Shown: positions 26,741-35,284, numbered from the stretch's first letter. The stretch is DNA of 64,000 bases from Paraburkholderia aromaticivorans (GCF_012689525.1 NZ_CP051516.1:186001-250000); one strand, 5' to 3'. Numbers and translations are program-made. The notes: generated by a model not told the origin, from the sequence alone.

Positions 26741-27042
26741 CGGGCGTTATGCTGTTGCGATGAGTGACAATGCTACGGATTCCAGAGTAACCGGATGCGC
26801 AAATTACTCATATCTGTGGACTAATGATTCGAAAGATACGCAACTACGGGGCCTCGTAACGTGACGTGTTGTAGGCGGCTTTGAAAGCGGGCGTCAAACT
26901 TCTGTAGGGAAATCACCGATGCGGTCAAAAAACAGGCGCGCGTATCATGCGTCTTGACGCTGATCACGTCCGACAGAATTTCCGCCGCTCGCCTGCAAGG
27001 GTCGAGCGGCTTTCTTTTTGTAGCGACGGTAGCGGCGGCGCG
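26741..27042. other. Intergenic region with a distant terminator
   Basis: 302 bases between the EamA gene and the convergent MBL gene. A clear plus-strand terminator sits near the far end (26984-27019), about 240 bases after the EamA stop. The stretch between is either a long 3' untranslated region or a small RNA. No ORF with coding character was seen. Confidence 0.5.
26984..27019 (+). terminator. Intrinsic terminator (plus strand)
   Basis: A perfect 8-bp stem GCCGCTCG/CGAGCGGC (26984-26991 and 27003-27010) has an 11-nt loop and is followed by TTTCTTTTT. The minus strand lacks a T tract, so direction is rightwards. Confidence 0.8.
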
Positions 27043-27963
27043 TCAGGCGGCGCGCGCGACGATGCGCGCACCATCCACTTCCAGCGGCCCATTCCTGGCC
27101 GCCAGCTCCTCGACGATCTCTTTCAGCAACGCGGGCCATTCGCCACGCGGCTTGAGCATCGACGCGGCGGCGCCCATCACGCTGGCGTCGTCGAGCATGT
27201 GCAGCAAGGTGTCGAAGCGCATCGCGCGGACTTCGAGCAGCTTGAACACGATCAGCACCTTCAGCGCATTCTTGGCATTGCGTGCGGGATCGGCGCGTAG
27301 CCACGCAACACGCGAAAACGCGCGTTCAAGCGCCTGGTCGACATTCGTGAAGGGTGAGCCATGACCGGGGATCACGAGGCGCACGGCGAGCCTCGCAATG
27401 GCTTCCAGCACCGCCTGCTCCTCGGCGAAACCGCTTTCGCCTTCCAGTTCGGGAAAGATCACGCCGAAGCCGTTTTCCCACAGCGCGTCCGCGCTGATCA
27501 GGATGCGTTCGTCCGCGCAGTAGAGCATTAGCGAATGCGGATCGTGGCCGGGCGCGCCGAGCACATCCCAATCGAGCGCGCCGAGCCGCGAGCGCGCGCC
27601 GGGCGCAATCGTTCCGGTGAAGGTGAAGCGCTCGCAGGTCTGGCCGGTGGCGCGAAACGTCAGGCGCGTTTCGTCCCAGTCGCGCACGGCGCCGGCTTCC
27701 GAGGCGGGAATGACGGTGCGGCACGGCCACGTCGCCTGCAATAGCGCATTGCCGCCGCAATGGTCCGAATGCAGATGCGTGTTGACGATCAGATCGAGCG
27801 GCCGCGCGCCGAGCGCTTGCCGCACGAGGGCGAGCGTTTGCGGTGCGTGCGTGGCATAGCCCGTATCGACCAGCGCGGCGCAGGCGTCGTCCATCAGCAG
27901 CACGTTGTTCGACGAGAGCCAGCCGCGTTCGAAAACCCGAATCGATTCCGGCAGCGTGATCAT
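27043..27963 (-). CDS. Metallo-beta-lactamase fold hydrolase
   Basis: 306 residues. The N-terminal MBL domain has the zinc motif NTHLHSDHCGG (HxHxDH), LGAPGHDPHSLMLYC (third metal His), ISADALWENGFG (metal Asp) and IPGHGSPF. The C-terminal helical extension (residues about 220-306) is alanine and leucine rich. Possible roles are thioesterase, glyoxalase II-like or lactonase; none can be chosen. It is the last gene of a leftward operon: its ATG overlaps the stop of the MaoC-like gene by four bases, so translation is coupled. Confidence 0.85.
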   Translation of the reverse strand: MITLPESIRVFERGWLSSNNVLLMDDACAALVDTGYATHAPQTLALVRQALGARPLDLIVNTHLHSDHCGGNALLQATWPCRTVIPASEAGAVRDWDETRLTFRATGQTCERFTFTGTIAPGARSRLGALDWDVLGAPGHDPHSLMLYCADERILISADALWENGFGVIFPELEGESGFAEEQAVLEAIARLAVRLVIPGHGSPFTNVDQALERAFSRVAWLRADPARNAKNALKVLIVFKLLEVRAMRFDTLLHMLDDASVMGAAASMLKPRGEWPALLKEIVEELAARNGPLEVDGARIVARAA

Positions 27964-28445
27964 GGCGAATTGGGCATTGCGTTAGCGTTAGCGTCTGCCT
28001 TCGCGGACGCTTCGGGTTTCGGCATCACGAGAATCGTCGACGAACCGATCAACATGGTCTCGCCACGCTGATTCACGACCGAGCCTTCGAGATGCGTCAG
28101 ATCGCCGTTCAGGCTCGGCTTCCAGTAAGCATGCTTCACGCGCCACGTGATGGTGAGCGTGTCGTTCGCATGGACGGCTTTCTTGAGCTTGATATCGAAC
28201 TCGAGGCCGAGCGGTTGCGCGTAGGTCGAATAGTGCGTTGCCAGCAGCGCCATGAAATGCGCGGTCGGTTGCGTGCCGGACGCGATCAGGCCGCCGAAGC
28301 GGCTTTGCGCGGCATACGCTTCGTCGTGATGCAGCGGGTTGTAGTCGTTGACGAGCGCGGCGAACGATTTCACCGACTCCGCCGACAGCGCCAGCGTCGA
28401 ACTGAACGTTTCGCCAACCGTGACGATGCGCGGTGCGGCGTTCAT
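27960..28445 (-). CDS. MaoC-like hot-dog hydratase/thioesterase domain protein
   Basis: 161 residues. The block [28 protein letters not shown] carries the hydratase-2 signature with the Asp and His expected to activate water on an enoyl-Co[18 protein letters not shown] and [14 protein letters not shown] complete the hot-dog fold. It probably hydrates or hydrolyses an acyl-CoA. The last 25 residues are low complexity (Ala/Lys/Asn). Start and stop both overlap neighbouring genes by four bases (ATGA), placing it in a coupled cluster downstream of mvaB, which suggests acyl-CoA metabolism. Confidence 0.85.
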   Translation of the reverse strand: MNAAPRIVTVGETFSSTLALSAESVKSFAALVNDYNPLHHDEAYAAQSRFGGLIASGTQPTAHFMALLATHYSTYAQPLGLEFDIKLKKAVHANDTLTITWRVKHAYWKPSLNGDLTHLEGSVVNQRGETMLIGSSTILVMPKPEASAKADANANAMPNSP

Positions 28446-28675
28446 CGTCGCACCTTCGGCTGGCTCGCGATGAACTCCGCGTGGCGAACCTCGATCGCGT
28501 CCCACACCGCGCGCTTCGCTTCGTCGTCGAACAACGACCAGCCGGCGATTTCGTCGATGGTGCGCAGGCATCCTTCGCACCATCCGGTCGACGCATCCAT
28601 CCTGCACACGTTGATGCAAGGCGACGGCACGGCGTGCTGATCTTCGTTATCGAGGCCCGCTGTCATCATCGTCAT
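28442..28675 (-). CDS. DUF1289-family small cysteine-rich protein
   Basis: 77 residues. The family pattern is clear: [26 protein letters not shown] with four spaced Cys, then [21 protein letters not shown]. The four cysteines suggest a metal or Fe-S site, but no function is established for the family as far as I know. It starts five bases after the stop of the YbaK-like gene and its stop overlaps the MaoC-like start. Confidence 0.87.
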   Translation of the reverse strand: MTMMTAGLDNEDQHAVPSPCINVCRMDASTGWCEGCLRTIDEIAGWSLFDDEAKRAVWDAIEVRHAEFIASQPKVRR

Positions 28676-28679
28676 CGCG

Positions 28680-29201
28680 TCACGCCGTCTCGCGCAGCGC
28701 CACGTCGATCACCGGCGCGCCCGTCAGCGCAATCAGTTCCTGCGCCGTCAGATTGAACACCGCATGAGGATGACCCGCGGCGGCCCACAGACTGTCGAGT
28801 TCGAGCAGATCGGCATCGATCAGCGTGACCGGCTCGGTCGCATGACCGATCGGGCAGACACCGCCGATCGCATAGCCGGTTTTTTCGCGGACGAACTTCG
28901 CGTCCGCACGACCAATATCGCCAACTTGTGCGGCGACTTTCTTTTCGTCGACGCGATTCGCGCCGCTCGCGATCACCAATACCGGCGCGTCGTCCTCACG
29001 GCGGCGAAACAGGATCGACTTGGCGATCTGCGCGACCGAGCAGCCGAGGCCCGCCGCGGCTTCGGCGGAAGTCTTGCCTGTTTCCGGCAGCATCACGATC
29101 CGGCCCGCGTGACCGCGTTCGCGCAACAGCAGCGCGACGCGGCGTGCCGAGTCGGGCAGCGCGGTGAGATCGTCGGATTCGAGAGAAGCGTGGTCCGTCA
29201 T
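28680..29201 (-). CDS. YbaK/prolyl-tRNA-editing family deacylase
   Basis: 173 residues of the YbaK/ProX family. These are stand-alone trans-editing domains that hydrolyse misacylated tRNA (for example Cys- or Ala-tRNAPro). Family marks: [23 protein letters not shown] with the conserved Lys that is part of the catalytic site, [36 protein letters not shown] (the GGVxP loop) and [24 protein letters not shown]. It acts in the cytoplasm. It is the second gene after mvaB in the leftward operon, gap 54 bases. Substrate specificity within the family is not determined here. Confidence 0.88.
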   Translation of the reverse strand: MTDHASLESDDLTALPDSARRVALLLRERGHAGRIVMLPETGKTSAEAAAGLGCSVAQIAKSILFRRREDDAPVLVIASGANRVDEKKVAAQVGDIGRADAKFVREKTGYAIGGVCPIGHATEPVTLIDADLLELDSLWAAAGHPHAVFNLTAQELIALTGAPVIDVALRETA

Positions 29202-29255
29202 CGTTTCAGGTCCTGATTGATTGCGTGAGTGGTGAGCGGCCGCGTCGAGTTGCCA

Positions 29256-30182
29256 TCAAACGCAATTGGCCGCTTCGCTGCGCGCTTTGGCGAGCAGCGC
29301 TTTACCGGCGCGCGAAACATTGGGCCGGCCGATCGACGTCGAGATGAAATCGCCGATCGCCACGACTTGCGCGAGGTCGATGCCGGTCTCGATACCGAGG
29401 CCGTTCATCAGATACAACACGTCTTCGGTTGCGACGTTGCCGGTCGCGCCCTTCGCATACGGACAGCCGCCGAGGCCCGCCACCGACGCGTGATAAATCT
29501 CGATACCTTCCTGCAACGCCGCGTAGATGTTGGCGAGCGCCTGGCCATAGGTGTCGTGGAAGTGGCCGGATAGACGCTCGCGCGGAAATACCTGCGTGAC
29601 CGCCTCGAACACTTCGCGCGTGCGCTTCGGTGTGCCGACGCCGATCGTATCGGCGATATCGATCTCGTCGCAGCCGAGCGCCGCGAAGCGCTGGACCACA
29701 TCCACCACCGATGCCACCGGCACTTCGCCCTGATACGGACAGCCCAGCGCGCACGACACGCTGCCGCGAATCCGCAGGCCATGTTCCTTCGCCGCCTGCG
29801 CGACAGGCGCGAATCGATCGATGCTTTCCGCGATGCTGCAGTTGATGTTCTTCTGCGAAAACGCTTCGCTGGCGGCGCCGAAAATCACGATCTCGTCGGC
29901 ACGCGCGGCGAGCGCGCCCTCGAAGCCGCGCAGATTCGGCGTCAGCACCGAGTAGATCGTTCCCGGGCGTCGTTGGATACCGGCCATGACGTCGGCGCCG
30001 TCGGCCATCTGCGGCACCCATTTCGGCGACACGAACGAAGCGGCCTCGACGTTACAGAAGCCCGCCGCCGACAAACGGTTGATCAACTCGATCTTGGTCG
30101 CGGTGGACACGAAATCTTTTTCGTTCTGAAGTCCGTCACGCGGACCGACTTCGACGATTTTCACTTGCTGGGGTAGGGCCAT
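29256..30182 (-). CDS. mvaB: Hydroxymethylglutaryl-CoA lyase
   Basis: 308 residues. Cleaves HMG-CoA to acetoacetate and acetyl-CoA, the last step of leucine catabolism. Visible: VKIVEVGPRDGLQNEK (metal and substrate site of the DRE-TIM family), SAAGFCNVEAASFVSPKWVPQMAD, RGSVSCALGCPYQGEVP, DEIDIADTIGVGTP, HFHDTYGQALANIYAAL (metal His pair) and the catalytic cysteine loop GLGGCPYAKGATGNVATEDV. It lies 107 bases after ghrA. That gap contains the second copy of the recurrent leader RNA directly before ATG 30182, whose GGAGAC ribosome-binding site is part of the leader. YbaK, DUF1289, MaoC and MBL genes follow downstream. Confidence 0.96.
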   Translation of the reverse strand: MALPQQVKIVEVGPRDGLQNEKDFVSTATKIELINRLSAAGFCNVEAASFVSPKWVPQMADGADVMAGIQRRPGTIYSVLTPNLRGFEGALAARADEIVIFGAASEAFSQKNINCSIAESIDRFAPVAQAAKEHGLRIRGSVSCALGCPYQGEVPVASVVDVVQRFAALGCDEIDIADTIGVGTPKRTREVFEAVTQVFPRERLSGHFHDTYGQALANIYAALQEGIEIYHASVAGLGGCPYAKGATGNVATEDVLYLMNGLGIETGIDLAQVVAIGDFISTSIGRPNVSRAGKALLAKARSEAANCV

Positions 30183-30249
30183 GATGTGTCTCCTTTGTCG
30201 ATCAGAGTTGGCGCTTTAGCACTTACTCTGGTCCCATGCAACTTGTTGC
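30183..30249 (-). promoter_or_regulatory. Recurrent leader RNA, copy B (upstream of mvaB)
   Basis: On the minus strand: hairpin 1 GCAAC/GUUGC with a two-base loop (30249-30238); hairpin 2 at 30230-30203 with outer arms CAGAGU/ACUCUG, an internal mismatch, inner GUGC/GCGC (one G-U) and loop UAAA; then AUCGACAAAGGAGAC and ATG. Against copy A the outer pair G-C has become A-U on both sides, which is compensatory. The 3' arm CUCU can also pair with GGAG of the ribosome-binding site (one G-U). Confidence 0.65.
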
Positions 30250-30289
30250 CGAGCGCGGGGCGGCGCTCCTTCAATGGGATTCGATGGGT

Positions 30290-31231
30290 TCAGTATCCGC
30301 GTTCGATATTCACCACGCCGCTGATCCTGTCGCCGCGCACGAGCGCGGCGATCTTCAGCGCGACCTGGGTCACGCTTTCTTCGCGCAACGTCAGCGCGGA
30401 CACATGCGGCGTGATCGTGATGCGCGGCTCCTGCCAGAACAGATGATCCGGTGGCAACGGTTCCTCGCGGAACACGTCGAGCGTGGCGGCGGTGAGCTGT
30501 CCGCTCGCGAGTGCGTCGAGCAAATCCTGTTCGACCAGATGGGCGCCGCGCGCCACGTTGATCAGATACGCGCCGTGCGCCAGCTTCGCGAAGGTGCGCG
30601 CGTTCAGCACGTCGCCGGTATCCGGAGTATGCGGCAGCAGATTCACCAGCACTTTCACGCCGTCGAGAAACGCGTCGAATTGAGCATCACCGGCGAATGT
30701 CGTGATGCCGTCGATCTGCCGCGGGCTGCGGCTGTAGCCACGCACCGGCATGCCGAACACCGCGAGCGTTTGTGCGACATGCGCGCCGAGCACGCCGAGT
30801 CCCAGCACGCCAACCGTGAAGGTGTCACGCGGATGCGGCTCGAGTACTTCCCAGCGGCGCTCGTCTTGCAGCGTCTGATACTCGTCGAAACGGCGCAGAT
30901 AGCGCAGCACCGCGTGCGTCACATACTCGGCCATTTGCAGCGCCATGCCGGTGTCTTCGAGACGGATCAACTGGGCGTTACGCGGCAAGGTGCCGGGCTG
31001 CTCGTGTTCGAGCGCGAGGATTGCGTCGACGCCCGCGCCGAGATTGAAGATCGCGCGCAGATCGTCGCGGCCGGCCAGCATCTCGCGCGGCGGACGCCAC
31101 ACGACCGCGAAATCGGCCGGCGCGGTGTCGCCCGGCTGCCATTCACGCAGATCGGCGTCCGGCAGGGCGCGGGCGAAGTCGTGCAGCCACGCGGCGGCGT
31201 CGGCATGCGGCATGTAGAAGAGGATTTTCAT
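30290..31231 (-). CDS. ghrA: Glyoxylate/hydroxypyruvate reductase A
   Basis: 313 residues. NADPH-dependent reduction of glyoxylate and hydroxypyruvate, a D-2-hydroxyacid dehydrogenase. The N-terminus aligns with E. coli GhrA (MKILFYMPHADAAAWLHDFARAL, VVWRPPREMLAGRDDLRAIFNLGAGVDAIL, RLEDTGMALQMAEYV). The Rossmann motif is VGVLGLGVLGAHVAQTL, followed by NLLPHTPDTGDVLN, LINVARGAHLVEQDLLDAL (catalytic Arg), LDVFREEPLP (Glu) and ITPHVSAL (His). ATG 31231 has no ribosome-binding site of its own. It overlaps by four bases (ATGA) the stop of a 33-codon ORF that does have a strong one, so coupled translation is likely. mvaB lies downstream. Confidence 0.93.
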   Translation of the reverse strand: MKILFYMPHADAAAWLHDFARALPDADLREWQPGDTAPADFAVVWRPPREMLAGRDDLRAIFNLGAGVDAILALEHEQPGTLPRNAQLIRLEDTGMALQMAEYVTHAVLRYLRRFDEYQTLQDERRWEVLEPHPRDTFTVGVLGLGVLGAHVAQTLAVFGMPVRGYSRSPRQIDGITTFAGDAQFDAFLDGVKVLVNLLPHTPDTGDVLNARTFAKLAHGAYLINVARGAHLVEQDLLDALASGQLTAATLDVFREEPLPPDHLFWQEPRITITPHVSALTLREESVTQVALKIAALVRGDRISGVVNIERGY

Positions 31232-31329
31232 ACGGTCCGGAAGGCGCCTGCGAGATCGGGTCTGGAGACGAAGAAGCCACGGCATGACCGGCGCGACGGC
31301 TGCGGCGTGGCGGACGACGCTTGCGGCAT
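31228..31329 (-). CDS. 33-codon leader ORF coupled to ghrA
   Basis: Reading leftwards from ATG 31329 there is an ORF of 33 codons (starts MPQASSATPQPSRRSCRGFF, ends AGAFRTV). Its TGA overlaps the ghrA ATG as ATGA. It is preceded by AAAAGGAGGAGG, one of the strongest Shine-Dalgarno sequences in the window, four bases from its ATG. ghrA itself lacks one. The peptide is basic, with five arginines and no run of one amino acid that would suggest attenuation. It most likely serves translational coupling. Whether the peptide has a function is unknown. Confidence 0.5.
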   Translation of the reverse strand: MPQASSATPQPSRRSCRGFFVSRPDLAGAFRTV

Positions 31330-31567
31330 GAGGCCTCCTCCTTTTATGGATAGGCTTCATTCTACTTTTTCGACGCGAATCGCGCGCGTTTGCGTACGGG
31401 CGTGCGGGTCGGCGGTGAGCTTTCCGCCGCGCGGCCCCTATCGGCGGTGCGTTTACCTGCGCATTTGCCCGCACCGTTGTCCGATAAACAAAGCACAAAA
31501 ACTTGGTTCGCCCTTGCGGCACGCGGCGGGACAATCACTACCCGGATTCCCGCAGCGAGGCACACAC
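31232..31567. other. Divergent region, ghrA leader ORF / RBBP9-type hydrolase
   Basis: The part at 31330-31567 holds the promoters of two divergent units. On the minus side a TAGAAT (31364-31359) could be a -10 element in front of the leader ORF, but no matching -35 was seen. On the plus side GAGG precedes the hydrolase ATG. No operator was identified. Confidence 0.4.
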
Positions 31568-32170
31568 ATGCTTTCATGCACCAAATCGACATGGCCGCCG
31601 CGGCTCGTCACCGTTCCCGGTCTGCACGGCAGCGAGGGCGCGCACTGGCAGACCTGGCTGGAGCGGCAGTTCGCGCGCTCGCTGCGCGTCGAGCAAGCCG
31701 ACTGGGACGCGCCGGACCTCGCGCTGTGGTCGAAATCGTTGCGCGATCTGCTGGCGCGCGAGCGCGGGCCGTTCGTGCTGGCCGCGCATAGCTTCGGCTG
31801 CCTCGCGACCGCGTATGCGTTGCAGCAGGCCTCGTATGCGAACGACGTGGTCGGTGTGCTGTTCGTGGCGCCCGCGAGTCCGCAGAAATTCGCCTTCGCG
31901 GGAGCGTTCGACGCGCGGCGTCTCGGCGTGCCCTCGATTCTGATCGGCAGCGAAACCGATCCGTGGATGCCGCTTGCCGGTTCGCGCGATCTCGCGCAGC
32001 GTTTCGGCAGCGCGTTCGTCAATCTCGGGGACGCGGGGCATATCAACACCGCGGCCGGCTTCGGTCCGTGGCCGCGCGCCAAATATTTCGTCGATACGCT
32101 GGTGCACTGCGCGGCGCCGCTGCGTTTTCGCGAGGAGTCGTTCGAGGCCGTACAGCACGCGTTCGTATGA
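31568..32170 (+). CDS. RBBP9/YdeN-family serine hydrolase
   Basis: 200 residues. A small alpha/beta hydrolase of the RBBP9 type: VTVPGLHGSEGAHWQTWLE at the N-terminus, nucleophile serine in AAHSFGCLATAYAL, acid Asp in GSETDPWMPL and base His in LGDAGHINTAAGFGPWP. These are the family hallmarks (SxGC, D-PW, GHIN). It is cytoplasmic, and the natural substrate of the family is unknown. The start ATG 31568 has GAGG upstream. A much longer in-frame reading from 30236 is an antisense shadow of ghrA. A sulfate-binding protein gene follows after 135 bases. Confidence 0.9.
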   Translation: MLSCTKSTWPPRLVTVPGLHGSEGAHWQTWLERQFARSLRVEQADWDAPDLALWSKSLRDLLARERGPFVLAAHSFGCLATAYALQQASYANDVVGVLFVAPASPQKFAFAGAFDARRLGVPSILIGSETDPWMPLAGSRDLAQRFGSAFVNLGDAGHINTAAGFGPWPRAKYFVDTLVHCAAPLRFREESFEAVQHAFV

Positions 32171-32305
32171 GTGGTCAGGGCCGTCGTTCGCGCATCGAGT
32201 GGCGCGCGAACGGGCCACTGGCCAAGTAAGCGATCCGTTAGAATCCCGCTTCACGCTGCACGTTCGTGTGGCCACTGGTTTTCATCATCGATAGGCGGGG
32301 ACAAG

Positions 32306-33331
32306 ATGGCAGGCAAGACGGGGACATCGCGCTGGCTGGCAGCCGGCACGACGGCAATCACGCTCGCGCTGGCGGGCATGTCGACGGCGCACGCGGATGC
32401 GTCGTTGCTCAACGTGTCGTACGACGTGACGCGCGAGTTGTACAAGGACATCAACGCCGGCTTTATCGCGGCGTACAAGCAGAAGAGCGGCGAGACCGTG
32501 TCTATCCGCCAGTCGCACGGCGCGTCGAGCGCCCAGGCGCTGTCGGTGCTGCAAGGCCTGCAGGCCGACGTGGTGACGATGAACCAGCCGAACGACATCG
32601 ACCTGCTCGCCGAGAAAGGTCAACTGGTGCCGGCCAACTGGCGCGCGCGTCTGCCGGACGACAGCGCGCCGTACACCACGACGATGGTGTTCCTGGTACG
32701 CAAGGGCAATCCGAAGCACATCAAGGACTGGGACGATCTCGCCAAGCCGGGCGTGCAGGTGATCATCGCGAATCCGAAGACTTCGGGTAACGGACGCTAC
32801 GCGTATCTGGCCGCATGGGGTTATCGCAAGCAGCACGGCGGCACCGATGCGCAGGCGCTCGACTTCGAAAAAGAGATCTTCAAGAACGTGCCGGTGCTCG
32901 ACACGGGCGGCCGCGGCGCGACCACCACGTTTACGCAACGCGGCATCGGCGACGTGCTGGTGACGTTCGAAAACGAAGTCGCGCTGATGGACACGGGCGT
33001 GGGCGGAGGCAATTTCGAGGCGGTGTATCCGTCGGTGAGTTTGCTGGCGGCGCCGCCGGTGTCGATCGTCGACAAAGTGGTCGACAAGCGTGGCACGCGC
33101 AAGGAAGCGCAGGCGTATCTCGACTATCTGTGGTCGCCGGCCGCGCAGGACATCATCGCGCAGCATCATCTGCGGCCGCGTGACAAGACCGTGCTCGCGA
33201 AGCACGCGGCGGAGTTCAAGCCGATCAAGACGTTCACCGTGGAAGAGATGTTCGGTAGCTGGCAGAAAGCGCAGCAAACGCATTTCTCCGATGGCGGGAC
33301 GTTCGATCAGATCATCGTGGATAAGAAGTAA
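32306..33331 (+). CDS. sbp: Sulfate-binding periplasmic protein of an ABC transporter
   Basis: 341 residues. Signal peptide (about residues 1-30, ending MSTAHA) and a mature part beginning DASLLNVSYDVTRELYKDIN, diagnostic for sulfate/thiosulfate-binding proteins. Sulfate-contact blocks are QSHGASSAQALSVLQGLQADVVTMNQPND, RLPDDSAPYTTTMVFLVRKGNPKHIKDWDDL, ANPKTSGNGRYAYLAAWGY, TTTFTQRGIGDVLVTFENE and VYPSVSLLAAPPVSIVD. It predicts capture of sulfate in the periplasm for CysTWA. No permease or ATPase gene follows; a strong terminator comes 26 bases after the stop, so it must work with an ABC core encoded elsewhere. Confidence 0.94.
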   Translation: MAGKTGTSRWLAAGTTAITLALAGMSTAHADASLLNVSYDVTRELYKDINAGFIAAYKQKSGETVSIRQSHGASSAQALSVLQGLQADVVTMNQPNDIDLLAEKGQLVPANWRARLPDDSAPYTTTMVFLVRKGNPKHIKDWDDLAKPGVQVIIANPKTSGNGRYAYLAAWGYRKQHGGTDAQALDFEKEIFKNVPVLDTGGRGATTTFTQRGIGDVLVTFENEVALMDTGVGGGNFEAVYPSVSLLAAPPVSIVDKVVDKRGTRKEAQAYLDYLWSPAAQDIIAQHHLRPRDKTVLAKHAAEFKPIKTFTVEEMFGSWQKAQQTHFSDGGTFDQIIVDKK

Positions 33332-33356
33332 ATTTTCTGCCGCGTAAGTCAGCAAA

Positions 33357-33389
33357 AAGGCTGCCTCGAAAAACGAGGCAGCCTTTTTT
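33357..33389 (+). terminator. Intrinsic terminator between sbp and bioB
   Basis: A perfect 12-bp stem AAGGCTGCCTCG/CGAGGCAGCCTT has a 5-A loop and six Ts on the plus strand. Five As at its left side make it usable for the convergent bio operon too. Confidence 0.93.
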
Positions 33390-33423
33390 ATCGCGCGTGC
33401 ACTAACTCACGCGATGCATACGC

Positions 33424-34506
33424 TCAGTTCGGCGCAGCGTGCTTATCGCAGCCATGCTCGCAGCCGCTTTGATCGAGCGGCATCTGTTGCGCGGCCTCGG
33501 CGCGAATGCCGAGACGTTCGAGCAGTTTGCGGTCCGCTTCCGCTTGCGGGTTGCTGGTAGTCAGCAACTGATCGCCGTAGAAGATCGAATTCGCGCCGGC
33601 GAGGAAGCACATGGCCTGCAACGCTTCGTTCATCTGCTCGCGGCCGGCCGACAGACGCACCATCGCGCGCGGCATGGTGATGCGCGCGATCGCGATCGTA
33701 CGCACGAATTCGAACGGGTCGATCGCTTCGGTGCCAGTCAGCGGCGTGCCTTCCACCTGCACCAGATTGTTGATAGGCACCGATTCCGGATACGGCTCCA
33801 TGTTCGCCAGTTGCGCGATTAGACCGGCGCGCTCACGGCGCGATTCACCCAGGCCGACAATCCCGCCGCAGCACACGTTGATGCCCGCGTCGCGCACGCG
33901 TTCGAGCGTGTCGAGGCGGTCCTGATACGTGCGCGTCGAAATGATCTGTCCGTAGAACTCCGGCGACGTATCGAGATTGTGGTTGTAGTAGTCGAGGCCC
34001 GCTTCGCGCAGTCCTTGCGCCTGATGCGTTTCGAGCATGCCGAGCGTCACGCAGGTTTCCAGACCCATGGCCTTCACGCCGCGAATCATGTCCTTGATCG
34101 GTTCGAGGTGACGGTCTTTCGGATTGCGCCACGCCGCGCCCATGCAGAAACGCGTCGCGCCGTTTTCCTTGGCGACCTTGGCGGCGGCGAGCACTTCGTC
34201 GACCGGCATCAGCTTGTCGGCTTGCAGACCCGTGTCGTGATGCACCGACTGCGGACAGTACGCGCAATCCTCTTCGCAGCCGCCGGTCTTGATCGACAAC
34301 AGCGTGGACAATTGCACGGTGTTTGCGTCGAAATGCTCGCGATGCGTTTGCTGTGCCTTGAACATCAGATCGTTGAACGGCAGTTCGTACAACGCGACGA
34401 TGTCGGCGACGCGCCAGCGCGCGACCTGCTTCGTTGCCGCCGCATTGGCAGAGTTGTTGGCCGAGGCCGTGTCGGCGGGCGTGGGAGCGATGTTCAGTTG
34501 CGTCAT
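33424..34506 (-). CDS. bioB: Biotin synthase
   Basis: 360 residues. Radical-SAM enzyme inserting sulfur into dethiobiotin, the last step of biotin synthesis. The radical-SAM cluster motif is [11 protein letters not shown] (CxxxCxxC). Other conserved blocks are [73 protein letters not shown] and [17 protein letters not shown] (the Arg and Cys ligands of the 2Fe-2S cluster). The N-terminal 25 residues (Asn/Ala rich) are an extension. The C-terminus is Cys/His rich ([10 protein letters not shown]), also seen in related genomes. It is the last gene of bioA-bioF-bioD-bioB, 34 bases after bioD, with GAGGA before ATG 34506. Confidence 0.96.
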   Translation of the reverse strand: MTQLNIAPTPADTASANNSANAAATKQVARWRVADIVALYELPFNDLMFKAQQTHREHFDANTVQLSTLLSIKTGGCEEDCAYCPQSVHHDTGLQADKLMPVDEVLAAAKVAKENGATRFCMGAAWRNPKDRHLEPIKDMIRGVKAMGLETCVTLGMLETHQAQGLREAGLDYYNHNLDTSPEFYGQIISTRTYQDRLDTLERVRDAGINVCCGGIVGLGESRRERAGLIAQLANMEPYPESVPINNLVQVEGTPLTGTEAIDPFEFVRTIAIARITMPRAMVRLSAGREQMNEALQAMCFLAGANSIFYGDQLLTTSNPQAEADRKLLERLGIRAEAAQQMPLDQSGCEHGCDKHAAPN

Positions 34507-34540
34507 GTCGTCAATCCTCATGGAGGGATATGTGAGTTTT

Positions 34541-35284
34541 TCAGCGCTGCGTATGCGATTGCGTGTGCCGCAGCGTCTGCAAAAGCCGGTTGATGTCGAG
34601 TTGGTCCGCCGCAAGTTCGGGCGACGCTGGATTCAGATTCGGCACGATGCCGAGCAACGGCGCGTCGTATTCACGTGCCAGGTGCTCGCGGATCGACGCG
34701 ATGTTTTCGTCGGGGAACGTCATGTCCGGATCGATGCGATTCGCGACCCAGCCGGCGAGCGTGAGCCCGCGCGCGGCGATCGCCTCGGCGGTCAGCAACG
34801 CATGGCTGATGCAGCCGAGCCGCATGCCGACCACCAGCACGACCGGCAGCTTCAACGCGACGGCGAGATCGGCGGTGTCCTGCGTCGCTGTCAACGGCAC
34901 ACGAAAGCCGCCGACGCCTTCCACGACCACGATCTCCGCGCGCGTTAGAGCCTGCGCGTGACAATCGACGATATGGTCGAGATCAAATGTGACGTTTTCC
35001 AGCGCGGCCGCGATGTGCGGCGCGGCCGGTTCCTTCAGCAGATACGGCGTGCGCATTGCGGGCGGCAGCAGCACGTTCGAGGCGGCGTCGAGTTGATCCG
35101 CGTCTTCGTTATGCAGCACGCCGTTCAGTTCGAATGCGCCGGCGGCGATCGGCTTCATCGCGGCGGCTTGCAGGCCTTCGCGGACGAAGCCGCGCAACAG
35201 CGCCGTCGAGACGAACGTCTTGCCGATTTCCGTATCGGTGCCGGTGACGAATAAGGACAGTGCGTGTTGAACTGCGCTACTCAT
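34541..35284 (-). CDS. bioD: Dethiobiotin synthetase
   Basis: 247 residues. ATP-dependent closure of the ureido ring of dethiobiotin from diaminopelargonate and CO2. P-loop [16 protein letters not shown], substrate Lys in [32 protein letters not shown] (motif 2) and [11 protein letters not shown] (nucleotide site). Its ATG overlaps the bioF stop by four bases. Enzymes of the family are about 225-240 residues, so length is normal. Confidence 0.96.
   Translation of the reverse strand: MSSAVQHALSLFVTGTDTEIGKTFVSTALLRGFVREGLQAAAMKPIAAGAFELNGVLHNEDADQLDAASNVLLPPAMRTPYLLKEPAAPHIAAALENVTFDLDHIVDCHAQALTRAEIVVVEGVGGFRVPLTATQDTADLAVALKLPVVLVVGMRLGCISHALLTAEAIAARGLTLAGWVANRIDPDMTFPDENIASIREHLAREYDAPLLGIVPNLNPASPELAADQLDINRLLQTLRHTQSHTQR

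Noticed and set aside
30236..31567. Rightward extension of the RBBP9-type hydrolase to 644 residues
   Set aside because: The first 444 codons are antisense to ghrA and the divergent region. The protein family starts at the ATG with its own ribosome-binding site at 31568.
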